From Puniceibacterium sediminis (GTDB lineage: Bacteria > Pseudomonadota > Alphaproteobacteria > Rhodobacterales > Rhodobacteraceae), in assembly GCF_900188035.1 (NCBI RefSeq), contig NZ_FZNN01000018.1, positions 1 through 64,000 of the forward strand: 64,000 nucleotides of DNA, written 5' to 3'. Within the stretch, counting starts at the first letter, position 1; each line of letters opens with the position of its first letter. Of the stretch, positions 53,733 through 62,904 are shown in pieces. The translations under genes and the position numbers were made by a program. The notes beneath the pieces are model-generated. The model was not told the origin of the DNA and did no database searches. It saw only the letters and a list, made by a program, of their open reading frames with translations.

Positions 53733-55124
53733 TCATTCTGCGGCCTCCTGCAGGCCTAACGCGTCGCGCCGCCAGGCGCCGATCAGCAGCTGCTTGAAGG
53801 CGGCATAGGTAGCATCGAACGTTTCGCGCCCGCGCACATAGGTCTCGCGGTTGAAGTCGCGGTAATCCGCCTCGTAGATGCCCTGCACCTGTTCGCCGGC
53901 CTGTCCGATCAGGGCGGTGAAATCCTGCCGGTGGGGACTCAGGGTCTGACCAAGGTAAGCCTGCATCAGCGAGGCAAGCTCCGCCTGCTGGCTCCCGTCA
54001 TAGCGCGTGACCACCGCACGCACCGCATCCCACTGGAACGACAGCTCGTCGCGCCCCAGCGCGCGGGCGGCCATATTCTCGGCATCCTCGATGCTGGAGA
54101 ATGTCGAATGCAGCATGTCAAAGAACCGCCCCGTGGAGTCGAACTCAAGGAACGACGCCCCGAGCGGCACCAGCAGGATGTCCGAGGCCGCCAGCCCGTT
54201 GATCGTGAGATACCCTAGCGCGGGGGGCGTATCGAGAAAGACGATGTCATAGGCATCGAGAATTCCGTCTGCCTCAAGCATGTCGGTCAACGCATCCCAA
54301 AGCTTCCAGCCGCGCCCGGACATGCGCCAGACCGGGATCTGGAACTCGGCCCAGTAGAGGTTCAGCTGTGCACCGATGAGATCGATGTTGGGCCAGTGGG
54401 TTTTCTGCACGAGGCTCTGGGCCTTCACATCCAGCGCATCCGACAGGGTGTCATCCAGCGGCAGAGGCGCCTCGCCCCGGTCCATCCGGCGTTGATTTTC
54501 ACCGCGCAGGTGCAGGGCGTAATGGCGCGCGAGCAGTGGGAAGACCGTCTGCCATTCGTCCTGAACCTTGCCGCCAAAGATTGAGGTCATGGAGCCTTGA
54601 GAGTCGAGATCAATCACCAGCACCTTGTAGCCGTCGAGGGCCGCGGACATCGCCAGATGCGCTGCCGTGCTGGTCTTGCCCACACCGCCCTTGAAGTTCG
54701 CCACGGCCACCATCTTGGCCGGCAGGCCCTGGGGACGATAGGGCAGGTACTCCTTGGCCTTGGACCCTTCGGTTCCGAAATGCGCGCGCAGGCGCAGCAC
54801 CTCGTCCAGGGTGAACCACTTGGCGCCGCCTTCAGTTTCCGAGCGGCCCTGCGGCAAGTCGGGGTTCTGTTTCAGCACCCGGCGGAAATGGCCCGTGGCG
54901 ACGGGGATCAGATAGCGGGTGATCTCCCATGTTGAAAACAGCCGCAGGGTTCTATGGCCATCCGCCTCAAGCCCGCGCGAGGCCAGATCCGAACGCCCGG
55001 CCTCGCAGGCGCGGGCCATGGCGCCGAACCCCTTGGTTGTCGCCGGGTTGCCCAGATGCGCCAGGGCGGCGTCCGGATCGATGTTGAAATAGGGGGGCAG
55101 AGGCCCCCGGGTGTCGGGTTTCAT
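53733..55124 (-). CDS. parA: ParA-family partition ATPase
   Basis: The ATG at 55124 with GAGGA ten bases upstream gives 463 residues. An N-terminal helix-turn-helix-like region of about 130 residues (RLFSTWEITRYLIPVATGHF) precedes the deviant Walker A, VANFKGGVGKTSTAAHLAMS. Further ATPase motifs are LVIDLDSQGSMTS and YDIVFLDTPPALGYLTINGL. The long N-terminus is typical of plasmid (type Ia) ParA proteins that also repress their own promoter. A 26-base perfect inverted repeat 20 bases before the start would be the operator. It is divergent from repA, as in roseobacter RepA-type plasmids. Confidence 0.95.
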   Translation of the reverse strand: MKPDTRGPLPPYFNIDPDAALAHLGNPATTKGFGAMARACEAGRSDLASRGLEADGHRTLRLFSTWEITRYLIPVATGHFRRVLKQNPDLPQGRSETEGGAKWFTLDEVLRLRAHFGTEGSKAKEYLPYRPQGLPAKMVAVANFKGGVGKTSTAAHLAMSAALDGYKVLVIDLDSQGSMTSIFGGKVQDEWQTVFPLLARHYALHLRGENQRRMDRGEAPLPLDDTLSDALDVKAQSLVQKTHWPNIDLIGAQLNLYWAEFQIPVWRMSGRGWKLWDALTDMLEADGILDAYDIVFLDTPPALGYLTINGLAASDILLVPLGASFLEFDSTGRFFDMLHSTFSSIEDAENMAARALGRDELSFQWDAVRAVVTRYDGSQQAELASLMQAYLGQTLSPHRQDFTALIGQAGEQVQGIYEADYRDFNRETYVRGRETFDATYAAFKQLLIGAWRRDALGLQEAAE

Positions 55125-55143
55125 CACTGCGCGTCCTCTTCGG

Positions 55144-55169
55144 ATACAGAGGCTTGTCTGCCTCTGTAT
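55144..55169. promoter_or_regulatory. Perfect 26-base inverted repeat upstream of parA
   Basis: ATACAGAGGC (55144-55153) and GCCTCTGTAT (55160-55169) pair exactly around TTGTCT, 20 bases before the parA start. It is probably the site for ParA autorepression, or alternatively a second centromere. A weaker inverted pair, GTGTACG (55199-55205) and CGTACAC (55253-55259), lies further upstream. Confidence 0.55.
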
Positions 55170-55631
55170 AGGCCTCATACTTACGCGTTTTTCTAAAGGT
55201 GTACGCGCTTTTCATCAGCATAACACAAAACGTCATACATGAAAGAAAAACCCGTACACGACCTCTTTTTCTTAGCAAATTCAGAGGTGAAATCTGGGGA
55301 AGCGGCGGCATTTCAGCACTGCTTTGCTGTTCGCCCTGTTATTTTTTGTTAGTTGATACGTTACGGGGAAAGCGGTGCTGTCGCAAAGCCCTTGTTTACA
55401 TGGCGCGGAATGCCGCCTTTTGGACAAGGGTGACTCTGATCCCCCGTTGAGGCGACTCCGATCCCCCGACAAGGCGACTCTGATCCATGGTTCGCGGCGC
55501 AGCCCGCGCTGGACGCATGCTGTGGATAACTCTAGGGTGGGTGTCACTGAAACCCCGATAGCGGAATCGCATCAAAAAGTCGGGGGCAGGCAAAGCGGCA
55601 GAGCAGTCGCACCAAAGGCGAGGACAGGCAG
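55170..55631. other. Probable replication origin region (oriV)
   Basis: Between the divergent parA and repA genes lie 462 bases with no gene. Features are an AT-rich part (55180-55370), 22-base direct repeats at 55431-55452, 55453-55474 and a partial third from 55475 (each with GACTCTGATCC or a one-base variant), and an exact DnaA box, TGTGGATAA, at 55521-55529. Such iterons next to the initiator gene are the usual binding sites of plasmid replication proteins. Confidence 0.65.
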
Positions 55632-56663
55632 ATGGCCGGATCAGCTATGATCCCGGGCGGGGGCGGGGGTAACCTCATGCCCGACCGGCATCCGACAGCG
55701 GACTTCTTTGTCTGCGACATGTTCGGGGCCAGCCCCAAGGATGACCTTGGCACCATGGAGCATCCGATCTTTTCGCTCAGTACCCGACCGGACCGGCGGG
55801 TGCTGAGTTACGAACACAACGGCACTCAGGTCGAGGTCACGCCCAGCGTGAAGGGTCGCGCGACGATCCACGACAAGGATGTGCTGATCTATTGCGTGAG
55901 CCAGCTGATGGCAGGGCTGAACGCGGGGCGCGCCGTCAGTCGCACGCTGCACCTCAAGGCGCATGACCTGCTTGTGGCGACCAATCGCGACACCTCGGGC
56001 GATGCCTACACCCGGCTCAAGGAAGCCTTTGAACGGCTGGCCGGGACCCGCATCACCACGAACATCGCGACCGGTGGGCACGAAACGACGCGCGGCTTCG
56101 GTCTGATCGAAGCCTGGGAAATTGTGCGCCGGTCGCGCGGCGGGCGGATGATTTCGGTGACGGTGACCCTGTCGGACTGGCTGTTTCGGGCGGTGTTGGG
56201 GCGATCGGTCCTGACACTCAGCCGGGATTATTTCCGCCTGCGCAAACCGCTGGAACGGCGGGTCTACGAACTCGCCCGCAAGCATTGCGGCCGTCAGGCG
56301 GGCTGGACGGTGAGCGTCGCGGTGCTGCACAAGAAGTCCGGATCGACCGCACCCGTGCGGGTGTTCCGGGCCGCCATCCGGCGCATGATCCAGGATGCCC
56401 ATCTGCCTGACTATGTGATGTCGGAAAAGGACGGTGACCTGATCCTGTTCGAACGCGCGACTGCGGTGACCGAGACCCGCGGCGCACCGGTGCTGAAACC
56501 CGCCACGCTGGACACCGCCCGCGAGATCGCCCCCGGCGCGGATGTCTATGCGCTGCAATCGGTCTGGCAGGACTGGTGGGCCAGCACTGGGCGCCCCCGT
56601 CTGGGCAATCCCGATGCAGCCTTCCTTGGTTGGGTCAGGGCTCGGGGTGACAGAAAATCCTGA
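55632..56663 (+). CDS. repA: Plasmid replication initiator RepA
   Basis: The 343-residue protein starts after GAGGACAGGCAG. It matches the RPA replication initiator family (PF10134): residues about 30-70 DMFGASPKDDLGTMEHPIFS, then KGRATIHDKDVLIYCVSQLM, FERLAGTRITTNIATGG, and the late block LRKPLERRVYELARKHCG. It is the type used by RepA plasmids of roseobacters, where it occurs with divergent parAB as here. It should bind the iterons in front of it. A start at 55678 (MPDRHPTAD) is also possible. The next gene is convergent, 18 bases away. Confidence 0.9.
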   Translation: MAGSAMIPGGGGGNLMPDRHPTADFFVCDMFGASPKDDLGTMEHPIFSLSTRPDRRVLSYEHNGTQVEVTPSVKGRATIHDKDVLIYCVSQLMAGLNAGRAVSRTLHLKAHDLLVATNRDTSGDAYTRLKEAFERLAGTRITTNIATGGHETTRGFGLIEAWEIVRRSRGGRMISVTVTLSDWLFRAVLGRSVLTLSRDYFRLRKPLERRVYELARKHCGRQAGWTVSVAVLHKKSGSTAPVRVFRAAIRRMIQDAHLPDYVMSEKDGDLILFERATAVTETRGAPVLKPATLDTAREIAPGADVYALQSVWQDWWASTGRPRLGNPDAAFLGWVRARGDRKS

Positions 56664-56681
56664 TCAAACTTTCCTGACGGC

Positions 56682-56996
56682 TTAGTTCGCCGTGCCCGTC
56701 GCGCCATAGGGTGGCAGGTCCAGAGGGCCGTCCTGTTCCAGCGTCAGCGGTGCGGGATAGCGGCTGATCGCGGGCGCATCCGCCCCGTGCGGTATCAGCA
56801 GTACAAGGTGCAGCACGCCGTCCCGGCGGCGCACCTGTTCCGGGATCCAAGGACTGCCTAGTGTTTCGGCCGACAGTTCACCACCCTCGGGCAGGGTGCT
56901 GAAATCATGTATCTTACCATTGAGTGTCAGAACGTCGCCATGCCGTTCGGCAATCAGCGGGGTGTCGTGGCGGAGAGGGATCAGTGTCAGATACAT
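56682..56996 (-). CDS. Small unknown protein coupled to the DUF2793 gene
   Basis: The 104-residue protein has a perfect ribosome site (AAGGAGG) overlapping the stop of the DUF2793 gene. The sequence (MYLTLIPLRHDTPLIAERHG, TLNGKIHDFSTLPEGGELSA) resembles small proteins that accompany phage tail-fibre genes in Rhodobacteraceae prophages, but I cannot name a family with certainty. It has no signal peptide or membrane helix. A role as a tail-fibre chaperone or partner is inference from position. Confidence 0.6.
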   Translation of the reverse strand: MYLTLIPLRHDTPLIAERHGDVLTLNGKIHDFSTLPEGGELSAETLGSPWIPEQVRRRDGVLHLVLLIPHGADAPAISRYPAPLTLEQDGPLDLPPYGATGTAN

Positions 56997-57006
56997 TCTG
57001 TCCTCC

Positions 57007-58080
57007 TTAGAACCAGAGGCCGATGGCCAGCAGATCGGCGGTGCCTGCGGTGATTGACTGGGTGGGGGCGTAGATCTGGCTGCCGCAAGAGATGGCAGAG
57101 CGCGATCCCACCGTGCCCCAGCGGCTTGATCCTTCGGCAGAGCATATCACAGAGGGCGGCGCGGCAAAGGTGGCCGGATAATACCAGTTCTGATTTTCCG
57201 AACGGAAGAGTGCGCCATGGGCAATGCTGGTTGCATAGGCGCCAAAGCCGCTGATCCAACAGATCTGGGTGCCACAGGCCAGACGCATGTAGGTGCCATT
57301 GGCATTTTCGCCGCGTTCGACCACGGCCCCCGTGGGCTGACCGGCCAGCTGAGAGACGGCGCCCACCAGATTGCCGGGGCCATAGCCGTAGTCCGCCCGC
57401 ATCAGCCGCCCCGGCGTTACATCCGCGGGATCGGTCTGCACGGCCGCCCCGGTCACATGGCCGGAGGTACTGCTGACCTGCAGCGCCGTGGTCCAGGCGC
57501 TGCCATCGGGGCTGACCTTGAGCCCCCAGTCGGTGTCGCCGACTAACCCCATCTCGGCATGGCCGATCCAGTCGGACTGGAACAGCAGGCTGGCGGTGCT
57601 ACCCGCCGCCGCCTTGTTGATCTTGATCTGGTGACCGCCGCCGACATGGCTGAAGAGGCTGGCGTCACCGGCCACCGTCAGACGGTTGATGCTGTCGGAT
57701 TCTGTGCCGATGCCGATCCCGTCAAGGTTCTGGGTCGCGCCCTGCGACAAGGCCCAGCCGGAGCCGGTATAGGTATAGATCCACCCTGCAGGTAGCAGGA
57801 CCGCCTGCCAGCCCACCTGCGGGGTCACGAACAGCCAGCCGCCATTGTCCCAGGCCGCGAGCTGTCCATCCTGTCCAGCCCAGGATCCCGTGGCCCCGGT
57901 GCCAATTGCAAAGACCGCACCATCCTGTGGCGATCCGGGCGGAGTCACCAAGTCCAATCCGTGCAGGCGCAGCTGTACCAGAACATCCAGCACCTCAAGC
58001 GCGCTGTTGTGGGTGACATGTTTCTGCGCCTGCGAGGGCAAGAGAAAGGGCAGGGACAGGCGGATCGAATTGTCGGGCAT
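57007..58080 (-). CDS. DUF2793 domain protein (phage/GTA tail-fibre-like)
   Basis: This 357-residue protein has the DUF2793 N-terminus, LSLPFLLPSQAQKHVTHNSA. The following blocks GAVFAIGTGATGSWAGQDG and VGWQAVLLPAGWIYTY are typical too. The second half (WYYPATFAAPPSVICSAEG and onward) looks like a phage fibre tip. DUF2793 proteins are tail fibres in alphaproteobacterial phages and in the R. capsulatus GTA (rcc00171). Here it follows two glycosyltransferase genes, with no other phage gene. It is preceded by GGAG at a good distance. It may be a secreted polysaccharide-binding protein, a decoy for phage, or a phage relic; the coupling to neighbours favours a real function. Confidence 0.8.
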   Translation of the reverse strand: MPDNSIRLSLPFLLPSQAQKHVTHNSALEVLDVLVQLRLHGLDLVTPPGSPQDGAVFAIGTGATGSWAGQDGQLAAWDNGGWLFVTPQVGWQAVLLPAGWIYTYTGSGWALSQGATQNLDGIGIGTESDSINRLTVAGDASLFSHVGGGHQIKINKAAAGSTASLLFQSDWIGHAEMGLVGDTDWGLKVSPDGSAWTTALQVSSTSGHVTGAAVQTDPADVTPGRLMRADYGYGPGNLVGAVSQLAGQPTGAVVERGENANGTYMRLACGTQICWISGFGAYATSIAHGALFRSENQNWYYPATFAAPPSVICSAEGSSRWGTVGSRSAISCGSQIYAPTQSITAGTADLLAIGLWF

Positions 58081-58173
58081 GGGGGGTACTCCGGGGCTGG
58101 CTGCAAGTGCGCTACTGTCTGCGGCAGAGGCTTGCCAAAGCGTGAGGCCCCCGGTCGGGGTGTTAAGACAGCG

Positions 58174-60234
58174 TCAATCCGTGGTGCGCTTGCGCGGCTT
58201 CATGACCAGGCGGCCATCCACGGTGATCTGCGGCAGATAGCGTAAAGGCTCCGCCAGATCCTCCTGCCCGGGCAGAAAGCGAAGGCGTGCGCAGCGAATA
58301 CGTTCGCCATAACAAAGCACCCGCAGTCCGACCCCGTCGATGCGCGCGCGCAAGCTGGCATGTACCGACAGGCCTGCGCCTGTGGGCAGCGCCATGCCAT
58401 AGAGCGGCACCAGACCGACCCTCCGCCCCGCAGCACGGTCGGCGTCGAGCCAACGCAGCAAGGACTCGAAGGCGTCATTTCGCAGACCCAGCAGTCCGGC
58501 ATAGACATGATCCAGCGGCATCTCGGCCTCGGCATCAAATCCGGGATGCAGGACTGCGGGGGCGGGAAAGGGGGCGCGGCCGGTGTAGCGCAGTGTGGCG
58601 GCACTTGCGTGATAGGCGCTCTGCGCCTCGAAATATTCCCGCCGCGCGCCGTAGAGGAACCAGCCCATGCCGGTCGCCGCATCAGCGGTCGCATTGCCGC
58701 CGTGATCGCGCTGCAGCGCCAGCGGCCCGCCGGGCAACTCGGGCACCGATCCGGCGCCATACAGCCTGCGCACCCGGCGCAGCAGTTCCCCATCCGCCGA
58801 CACCCGCAGTTCGTCCCACCCACCCAGCGTGTCAGTCAGCAGGGCACGGGGCAGCATGAGCGAAGTCATGTTCTCGTGCAGGATGCGCCCCTCTCCGGTC
58901 CAGCGGCTGACGGCAAGGTCTGCGGTAACGCGGGCCTGCAGCGTCAGACAGCCGACAAAGCCGCGCTGAGTTTCGAGGAACTGCACCTGCCGGGCTATAC
59001 GTTCGGGATGTGACCAGTCATCGGCATCGTGGAGGGTGACATAGGTGCCGCGTGCTGCCGCAAGCCCTGCATTGCGGGCGCCATAAGCCCCCTGGTTCTG
59101 CGGCAGGCGGATCACTGTCAGGCGCGGATCGTGCGCGGCCCGTTGCGCGGCGATCATGGCCGTTGCATCGCTGCTGGCATCATCCACCACGATCAGTTCC
59201 AGCGCCTGCCAGCTTTGTCCCAGGACCGCATCCAGCGCGGTTGTCAGCATCGCGGCGGCATTGTGTGCGGCGAGGATCACGCTGACCAGCGGGCCGTCGC
59301 CCCCCTGCGGAAGCGGAGGCGTCTTTGGCGTCAACCGATCGAGCAGGGGGCCATCACCGTCGCGCAGTGTCATCGGTGCGAGACCTGCGCGCGCCAGTGC
59401 GGCGTTGAGACAGGCAAGCCGCGCGCCGGGCCGGGGGTCGAGATGCGCGGCGGCCAGATCCAGATCGTCACTTACGGGGGGGGTGGCGCGGATCTGGCGG
59501 GCCGCTGCGCCGTCCCCGGCCTGTGCGGTGGAGATGAGGTGCAGCGGAGCCATGGCGGGGCCAAGATTCCTTAGCCAGCGCGCGGCCTCGGCGGGCTGGC
59601 CCTGGTGCAGTGCCCAGACCGCAAGCGCCTGACGGGCCTCCGGATCGGGTGGGCACGCCTCGGCCAGGGCGGTGAGCGCGCGCAGCGGTCCACCGCCCGA
59701 CCCGCTCTCCTCCAGCCCGCCGGTTTCCAGCAGCCCGCGCAGATGTCCGGCGCGGCTCTGGACGGCAGGCTGGACATCCAGCGCGCGCCCTTCGTCCCGG
59801 CCCCGGCTCAGGTAGTGGTGCAGGGGGTCGACACCTGCGGCCGCCACATCCGGGTTGGCCAACAGATAGGCCCGGGGGCTGAACTGCGGCCCCGGTGCGC
59901 GGCCAAGCGCATGGCCAAGGCGCAGGAAATGCGCAAGCGGGTCAGGCCCGCCCTGCGCCCCATCGGGATGGTGGCGCAGATACCACGCGGCATCGAACAG
60001 GCCGCTGTGTCGCAGTGCACGGGCAAAGCGGGCGCGCCTCAACCGGGCACGTAATCGGTGCGGCAAGGGGGCATCGGGCTCAAGCAGCCGGGCGCTCAGC
60101 GCCGCGATTGCAGCATCGCGCCGGGCCAGTTCGGCGCGTAGGGCATCGACCTGGGCACCGAGCAGACGCTGTTGCGCAGCCAGCGTGGCGATCTGGCTGT
60201 CGGGGGGATCCTCTTGCGGGATCTCTTCCGTCAC
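58174..60234 (-). CDS. Large glycosyltransferase family 2 with NPDV-type repeats
   Basis: The 686-residue protein has an N-terminal coiled coil (AAQQRLLGAQVDALRAELAR). Two short repeats of the form 'YLLANPDVAAAGVDPLHHYL...GRDEGR' follow at about residues 80-155. A GT2 domain occupies about 310-560 (VSVILAAHNAAAMLTTALDA, VVDDASSDAT, DADDWSHPERIARQ). The NPDV repeats are widespread in surface-associated bacterial proteins, but their function is unknown to me. It overlaps the downstream end of the next upstream gene (60231-60234, ATGA). Its C-terminal 130 residues are of unknown fold. It probably adds a residue to the surface polymer. Confidence 0.75.
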   Translation of the reverse strand: MTEEIPQEDPPDSQIATLAAQQRLLGAQVDALRAELARRDAAIAALSARLLEPDAPLPHRLRARLRRARFARALRHSGLFDAAWYLRHHPDGAQGGPDPLAHFLRLGHALGRAPGPQFSPRAYLLANPDVAAAGVDPLHHYLSRGRDEGRALDVQPAVQSRAGHLRGLLETGGLEESGSGGGPLRALTALAEACPPDPEARQALAVWALHQGQPAEAARWLRNLGPAMAPLHLISTAQAGDGAAARQIRATPPVSDDLDLAAAHLDPRPGARLACLNAALARAGLAPMTLRDGDGPLLDRLTPKTPPLPQGGDGPLVSVILAAHNAAAMLTTALDAVLGQSWQALELIVVDDASSDATAMIAAQRAAHDPRLTVIRLPQNQGAYGARNAGLAAARGTYVTLHDADDWSHPERIARQVQFLETQRGFVGCLTLQARVTADLAVSRWTGEGRILHENMTSLMLPRALLTDTLGGWDELRVSADGELLRRVRRLYGAGSVPELPGGPLALQRDHGGNATADAATGMGWFLYGARREYFEAQSAYHASAATLRYTGRAPFPAPAVLHPGFDAEAEMPLDHVYAGLLGLRNDAFESLLRWLDADRAAGRRVGLVPLYGMALPTGAGLSVHASLRARIDGVGLRVLCYGERIRCARLRFLPGQEDLAEPLRYLPQITVDGRLVMKPRKRTTD

Positions 60235-61586
60235 GGTGCCCCTGCTCCGCGATCTGCGGACCGGCTCCCGGCCAACTTGGCGCGGATGCGGGCCATGTTC
60301 GGTTCCTGGGGCTCGCTCAGGGTGATGCTGTCCTGCCCGCCCGCGCCGCCAAGGAAGTATTGCACGGTCAGCACGGGTATGGCGACGGCGGGGTTGGCCG
60401 CGCTGTAGCGCAGCAGCAGATCCCAGTCCACAAGCCGCGTCAGCGCGGGATCGAACCCGCCCAGGTGCTCATACAGGGCGCGGGTATGCACGAGGCTGTT
60501 GAGGTCGATGTAGTTTTCTGCCTCCAGGGCGGCACGGTCGAAGCGGTGGAACAGGATATCGCTCCGCTGCGCGATCAGATTGTGTCGGCACAGGGCGGTA
60601 TACGCCAGTGACGGTGCCTTGCGCCCCGCCGTGCCGATCAACCCGCTGCAGGCAAAGAGCAGATGGTCCGGCTCCCATATGTTGTCACTGTCGAGATAGG
60701 CGATGATCTCGCCCTGCGCGACGCCAAGCCCCGCGTTGCGCGCTGCCGAGACGCCGACATGGGGGGCTTCGATCAGCACCAACCGCCCTTCGGCCAGCGG
60801 TTCGGGAAACTGCTCGCGCAAGAGCGCCACCGTGCCGTCCGTGCTGCCGTCATCGACCACGATCATCTCCTGCGGGGGGCGAGACTGCAACAGAGCCGAG
60901 TTGATCGCCTGGACGATCACATGCGCGCGGTTCCAGGTTGGCATCACCACGCTGATGTTGCGCCCATCGCTGCGTGCGGCGGCGAGAGCTGTATCGCGCA
61001 GCGATGCGGGAAATTCTGCGGCAAAGCGGGGATGCACCACATTTGACAATGCCTCCAGCGTCGCGGGGCGGGCATGGTCGGCATAGCTGTCCGGAGAATA
61101 ATCCACCAGATCGCGGGGCAGGCGCCCCTCAGCCGCACCACTTGACAGATAATGCTTCAGCGGATTGGCACCTGCTGCGGCCACATCTGGGTTGGCGGCA
61201 AGATAGGCCGGAGCATCCAGAAAGGCACCGCGCCGCCAGCGGGGCAGGGCGTGCATTGCCTCTGCCAGCAGCAGGCCCATGGCATGGGTATCACCGCTCA
61301 GCCTGTCACGTGTCGCGGCGGTGCGATAGTGCTGCGCCTCGAACTGCGCCTTCTGCGCCTGGGCAGTCAGCGTCGCATGATTGCGCGCCTCGGCGGCCAT
61401 CAGTGCGGCCAGCACCTGCGCCAGATCAGCCGCCGACAGACCACGGCCTTCGGTGGCCAGCAACAGATGCCGCAACCGGTCAGCCAAAGGCACCTGCCGT
61501 GACAGGATCGCCAGCAGATCTGTCGTCTCGTAGCCATCGGGGCCGCGCTGTTCCGTCTCACTGTCCGTGCCGCCTGTCACTGTCAC
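60231..61586 (-). CDS. Glycosyltransferase family 2 with NPDV-type repeat
   Basis: The 451-residue protein has a helical N-terminus, one NPDV repeat (APAYLAANPDVAAAGANPLK, then HYLSSGAAEGR) at about residues 125-155, and a GT2 domain at about 205-420 (ISVVMPTWNRAHVIVQAINS, VVDDGSTDGTVALL, DSDNIWEPDHLLFA). Together with the next gene it forms a translationally coupled pair that share the repeat, suggesting duplication or a common docking function. It is divergent from gmd across 177 bases. Donor and acceptor unknown; GDP-fucose made by the neighbours is one candidate donor. Confidence 0.8.
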   Translation of the reverse strand: MTVTGGTDSETEQRGPDGYETTDLLAILSRQVPLADRLRHLLLATEGRGLSAADLAQVLAALMAAEARNHATLTAQAQKAQFEAQHYRTAATRDRLSGDTHAMGLLLAEAMHALPRWRRGAFLDAPAYLAANPDVAAAGANPLKHYLSSGAAEGRLPRDLVDYSPDSYADHARPATLEALSNVVHPRFAAEFPASLRDTALAAARSDGRNISVVMPTWNRAHVIVQAINSALLQSRPPQEMIVVDDGSTDGTVALLREQFPEPLAEGRLVLIEAPHVGVSAARNAGLGVAQGEIIAYLDSDNIWEPDHLLFACSGLIGTAGRKAPSLAYTALCRHNLIAQRSDILFHRFDRAALEAENYIDLNSLVHTRALYEHLGGFDPALTRLVDWDLLLRYSAANPAVAIPVLTVQYFLGGAGGQDSITLSEPQEPNMARIRAKLAGSRSADRGAGAP

Positions 61587-61763
61587 TGATCCGTTCCACA
61601 GCCTCTTTTGCTGGCAGTTTATGCAGTGAACCTGCCCAGCGACAAGAGGCCTGTGGGCTTGCGTCGCTCCGGGGGGAAGGCTTGCCAGTCGTCCGGGCGG
61701 AGGCTAGGTTGAATTTGTCTGGACATTGTGTGTGACCCCAGATGCGACAGTTTTAACAGGTGA

Positions 61764-62900
61764 ATGGATAATCGAATGCACAAGACTGCCCTTATAACAG
61801 GTATCACGGGGCAGGACGGATCCTATCTTGCGGAATTTCTTCTGGAAAAGGGCTACGAGGTCCACGGGATCAAGCGCCGTGCCTCTCTCTTCAACACCCA
61901 GCGGATCGACCACATCTATCAAGATCCGCATGAAGCTAAACCCAAGCTGAAACTGCATTACGGCGATCTCACCGATAGTTCGAACCTGACGCGGATCCTG
62001 TCCGAAGTGCAGCCCGATGAGGTCTATAACCTTGGCGCGCAGTCCCATGTGGCTGTGTCCTTCGAGGCACCGGAATATACCGCCGACGTGGACGCGATTG
62101 GCACCCTGCGCCTGCTCGAGGCGATCCGCTTCCTCGGTCTGGAAAAGAAGACCCGCTTCTATCAGGCCTCGACCTCAGAGCTTTACGGCCTTGTCCAGGA
62201 GATTCCGCAGACCGAGACCACGCCGTTCCATCCGCGCAGCCCCTATGCCGTCGCCAAGATGTACGCCTACTGGATCACTGTGAATTACCGTGAAGCTTAC
62301 GGGATGTATGCCTGCAACGGCATCCTCTTCAACCACGAGAGCCCGCGCCGCGGCGAGACCTTCGTGACGCGCAAGATCACCCGCGGTCTGTGCAATATCG
62401 CGCAGGGTCTTGAGGACCGCCTTTACATGGGCAATATCGACGCGTTGCGCGACTGGGGTCATGCCAAGGATTACGTGCGCATGCAGTGGATGATGCTACA
62501 GCAGGATGCGCCGGACGATTTTGTCATCGCGACTGGCGTACAATATAGTGTGCGCCAGTTTATCATCTGGTCCGCAGAGCATCTGGGGATCAGCCTCAAT
62601 TTCCAGGGCGAGGGCGTTAACGAAACAGCCGTCGTGGCAAAGGTGACCGGTGACAAGGCCCCCGGCGTGAAACCCGGCGATGTGATCCTGCGCATCGACC
62701 CGCAGTATTTCCGCCCCGCCGAGGTCGAGACCCTGCTGGGCAGCCCGATCAAGGCCAAGGAGAAACTCGGCTGGACGCCGCAGATCACCACACAGGAAAT
62801 GTGCGAGGAAATGGTGGCTGAAGACCTCAAGTCAGCGCAGCGCCACGCCCTGCTGAAGCAGCATGGATTCGATCTGCCGGTCTCTCTGGAGAACGGTTAG
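61764..62900 (+). CDS. gmd: GDP-mannose 4,6-dehydratase
   Basis: The 378-residue SDR enzyme has the NADP motif [56 protein letters not shown] and the catalytic YxxxK in [30 protein letters not shown] is the family block. It turns GDP-mannose into GDP-4-keto-6-deoxymannose. A second in-frame ATG lies at 61776 and could be the true start. fcl follows five bases after its stop. Confidence 0.95.
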   Translation: MDNRMHKTALITGITGQDGSYLAEFLLEKGYEVHGIKRRASLFNTQRIDHIYQDPHEAKPKLKLHYGDLTDSSNLTRILSEVQPDEVYNLGAQSHVAVSFEAPEYTADVDAIGTLRLLEAIRFLGLEKKTRFYQASTSELYGLVQEIPQTETTPFHPRSPYAVAKMYAYWITVNYREAYGMYACNGILFNHESPRRGETFVTRKITRGLCNIAQGLEDRLYMGNIDALRDWGHAKDYVRMQWMMLQQDAPDDFVIATGVQYSVRQFIIWSAEHLGISLNFQGEGVNETAVVAKVTGDKAPGVKPGDVILRIDPQYFRPAEVETLLGSPIKAKEKLGWTPQITTQEMCEEMVAEDLKSAQRHALLKQHGFDLPVSLENG

Positions 62901-62904
62901 TCCC

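Noticed and set aside
56682-58080. Intact prophage around the DUF2793 gene
   Set aside because: No terminase, portal, capsid, integrase or lysis gene lies nearby; neighbours are glycosyltransferases and repA.
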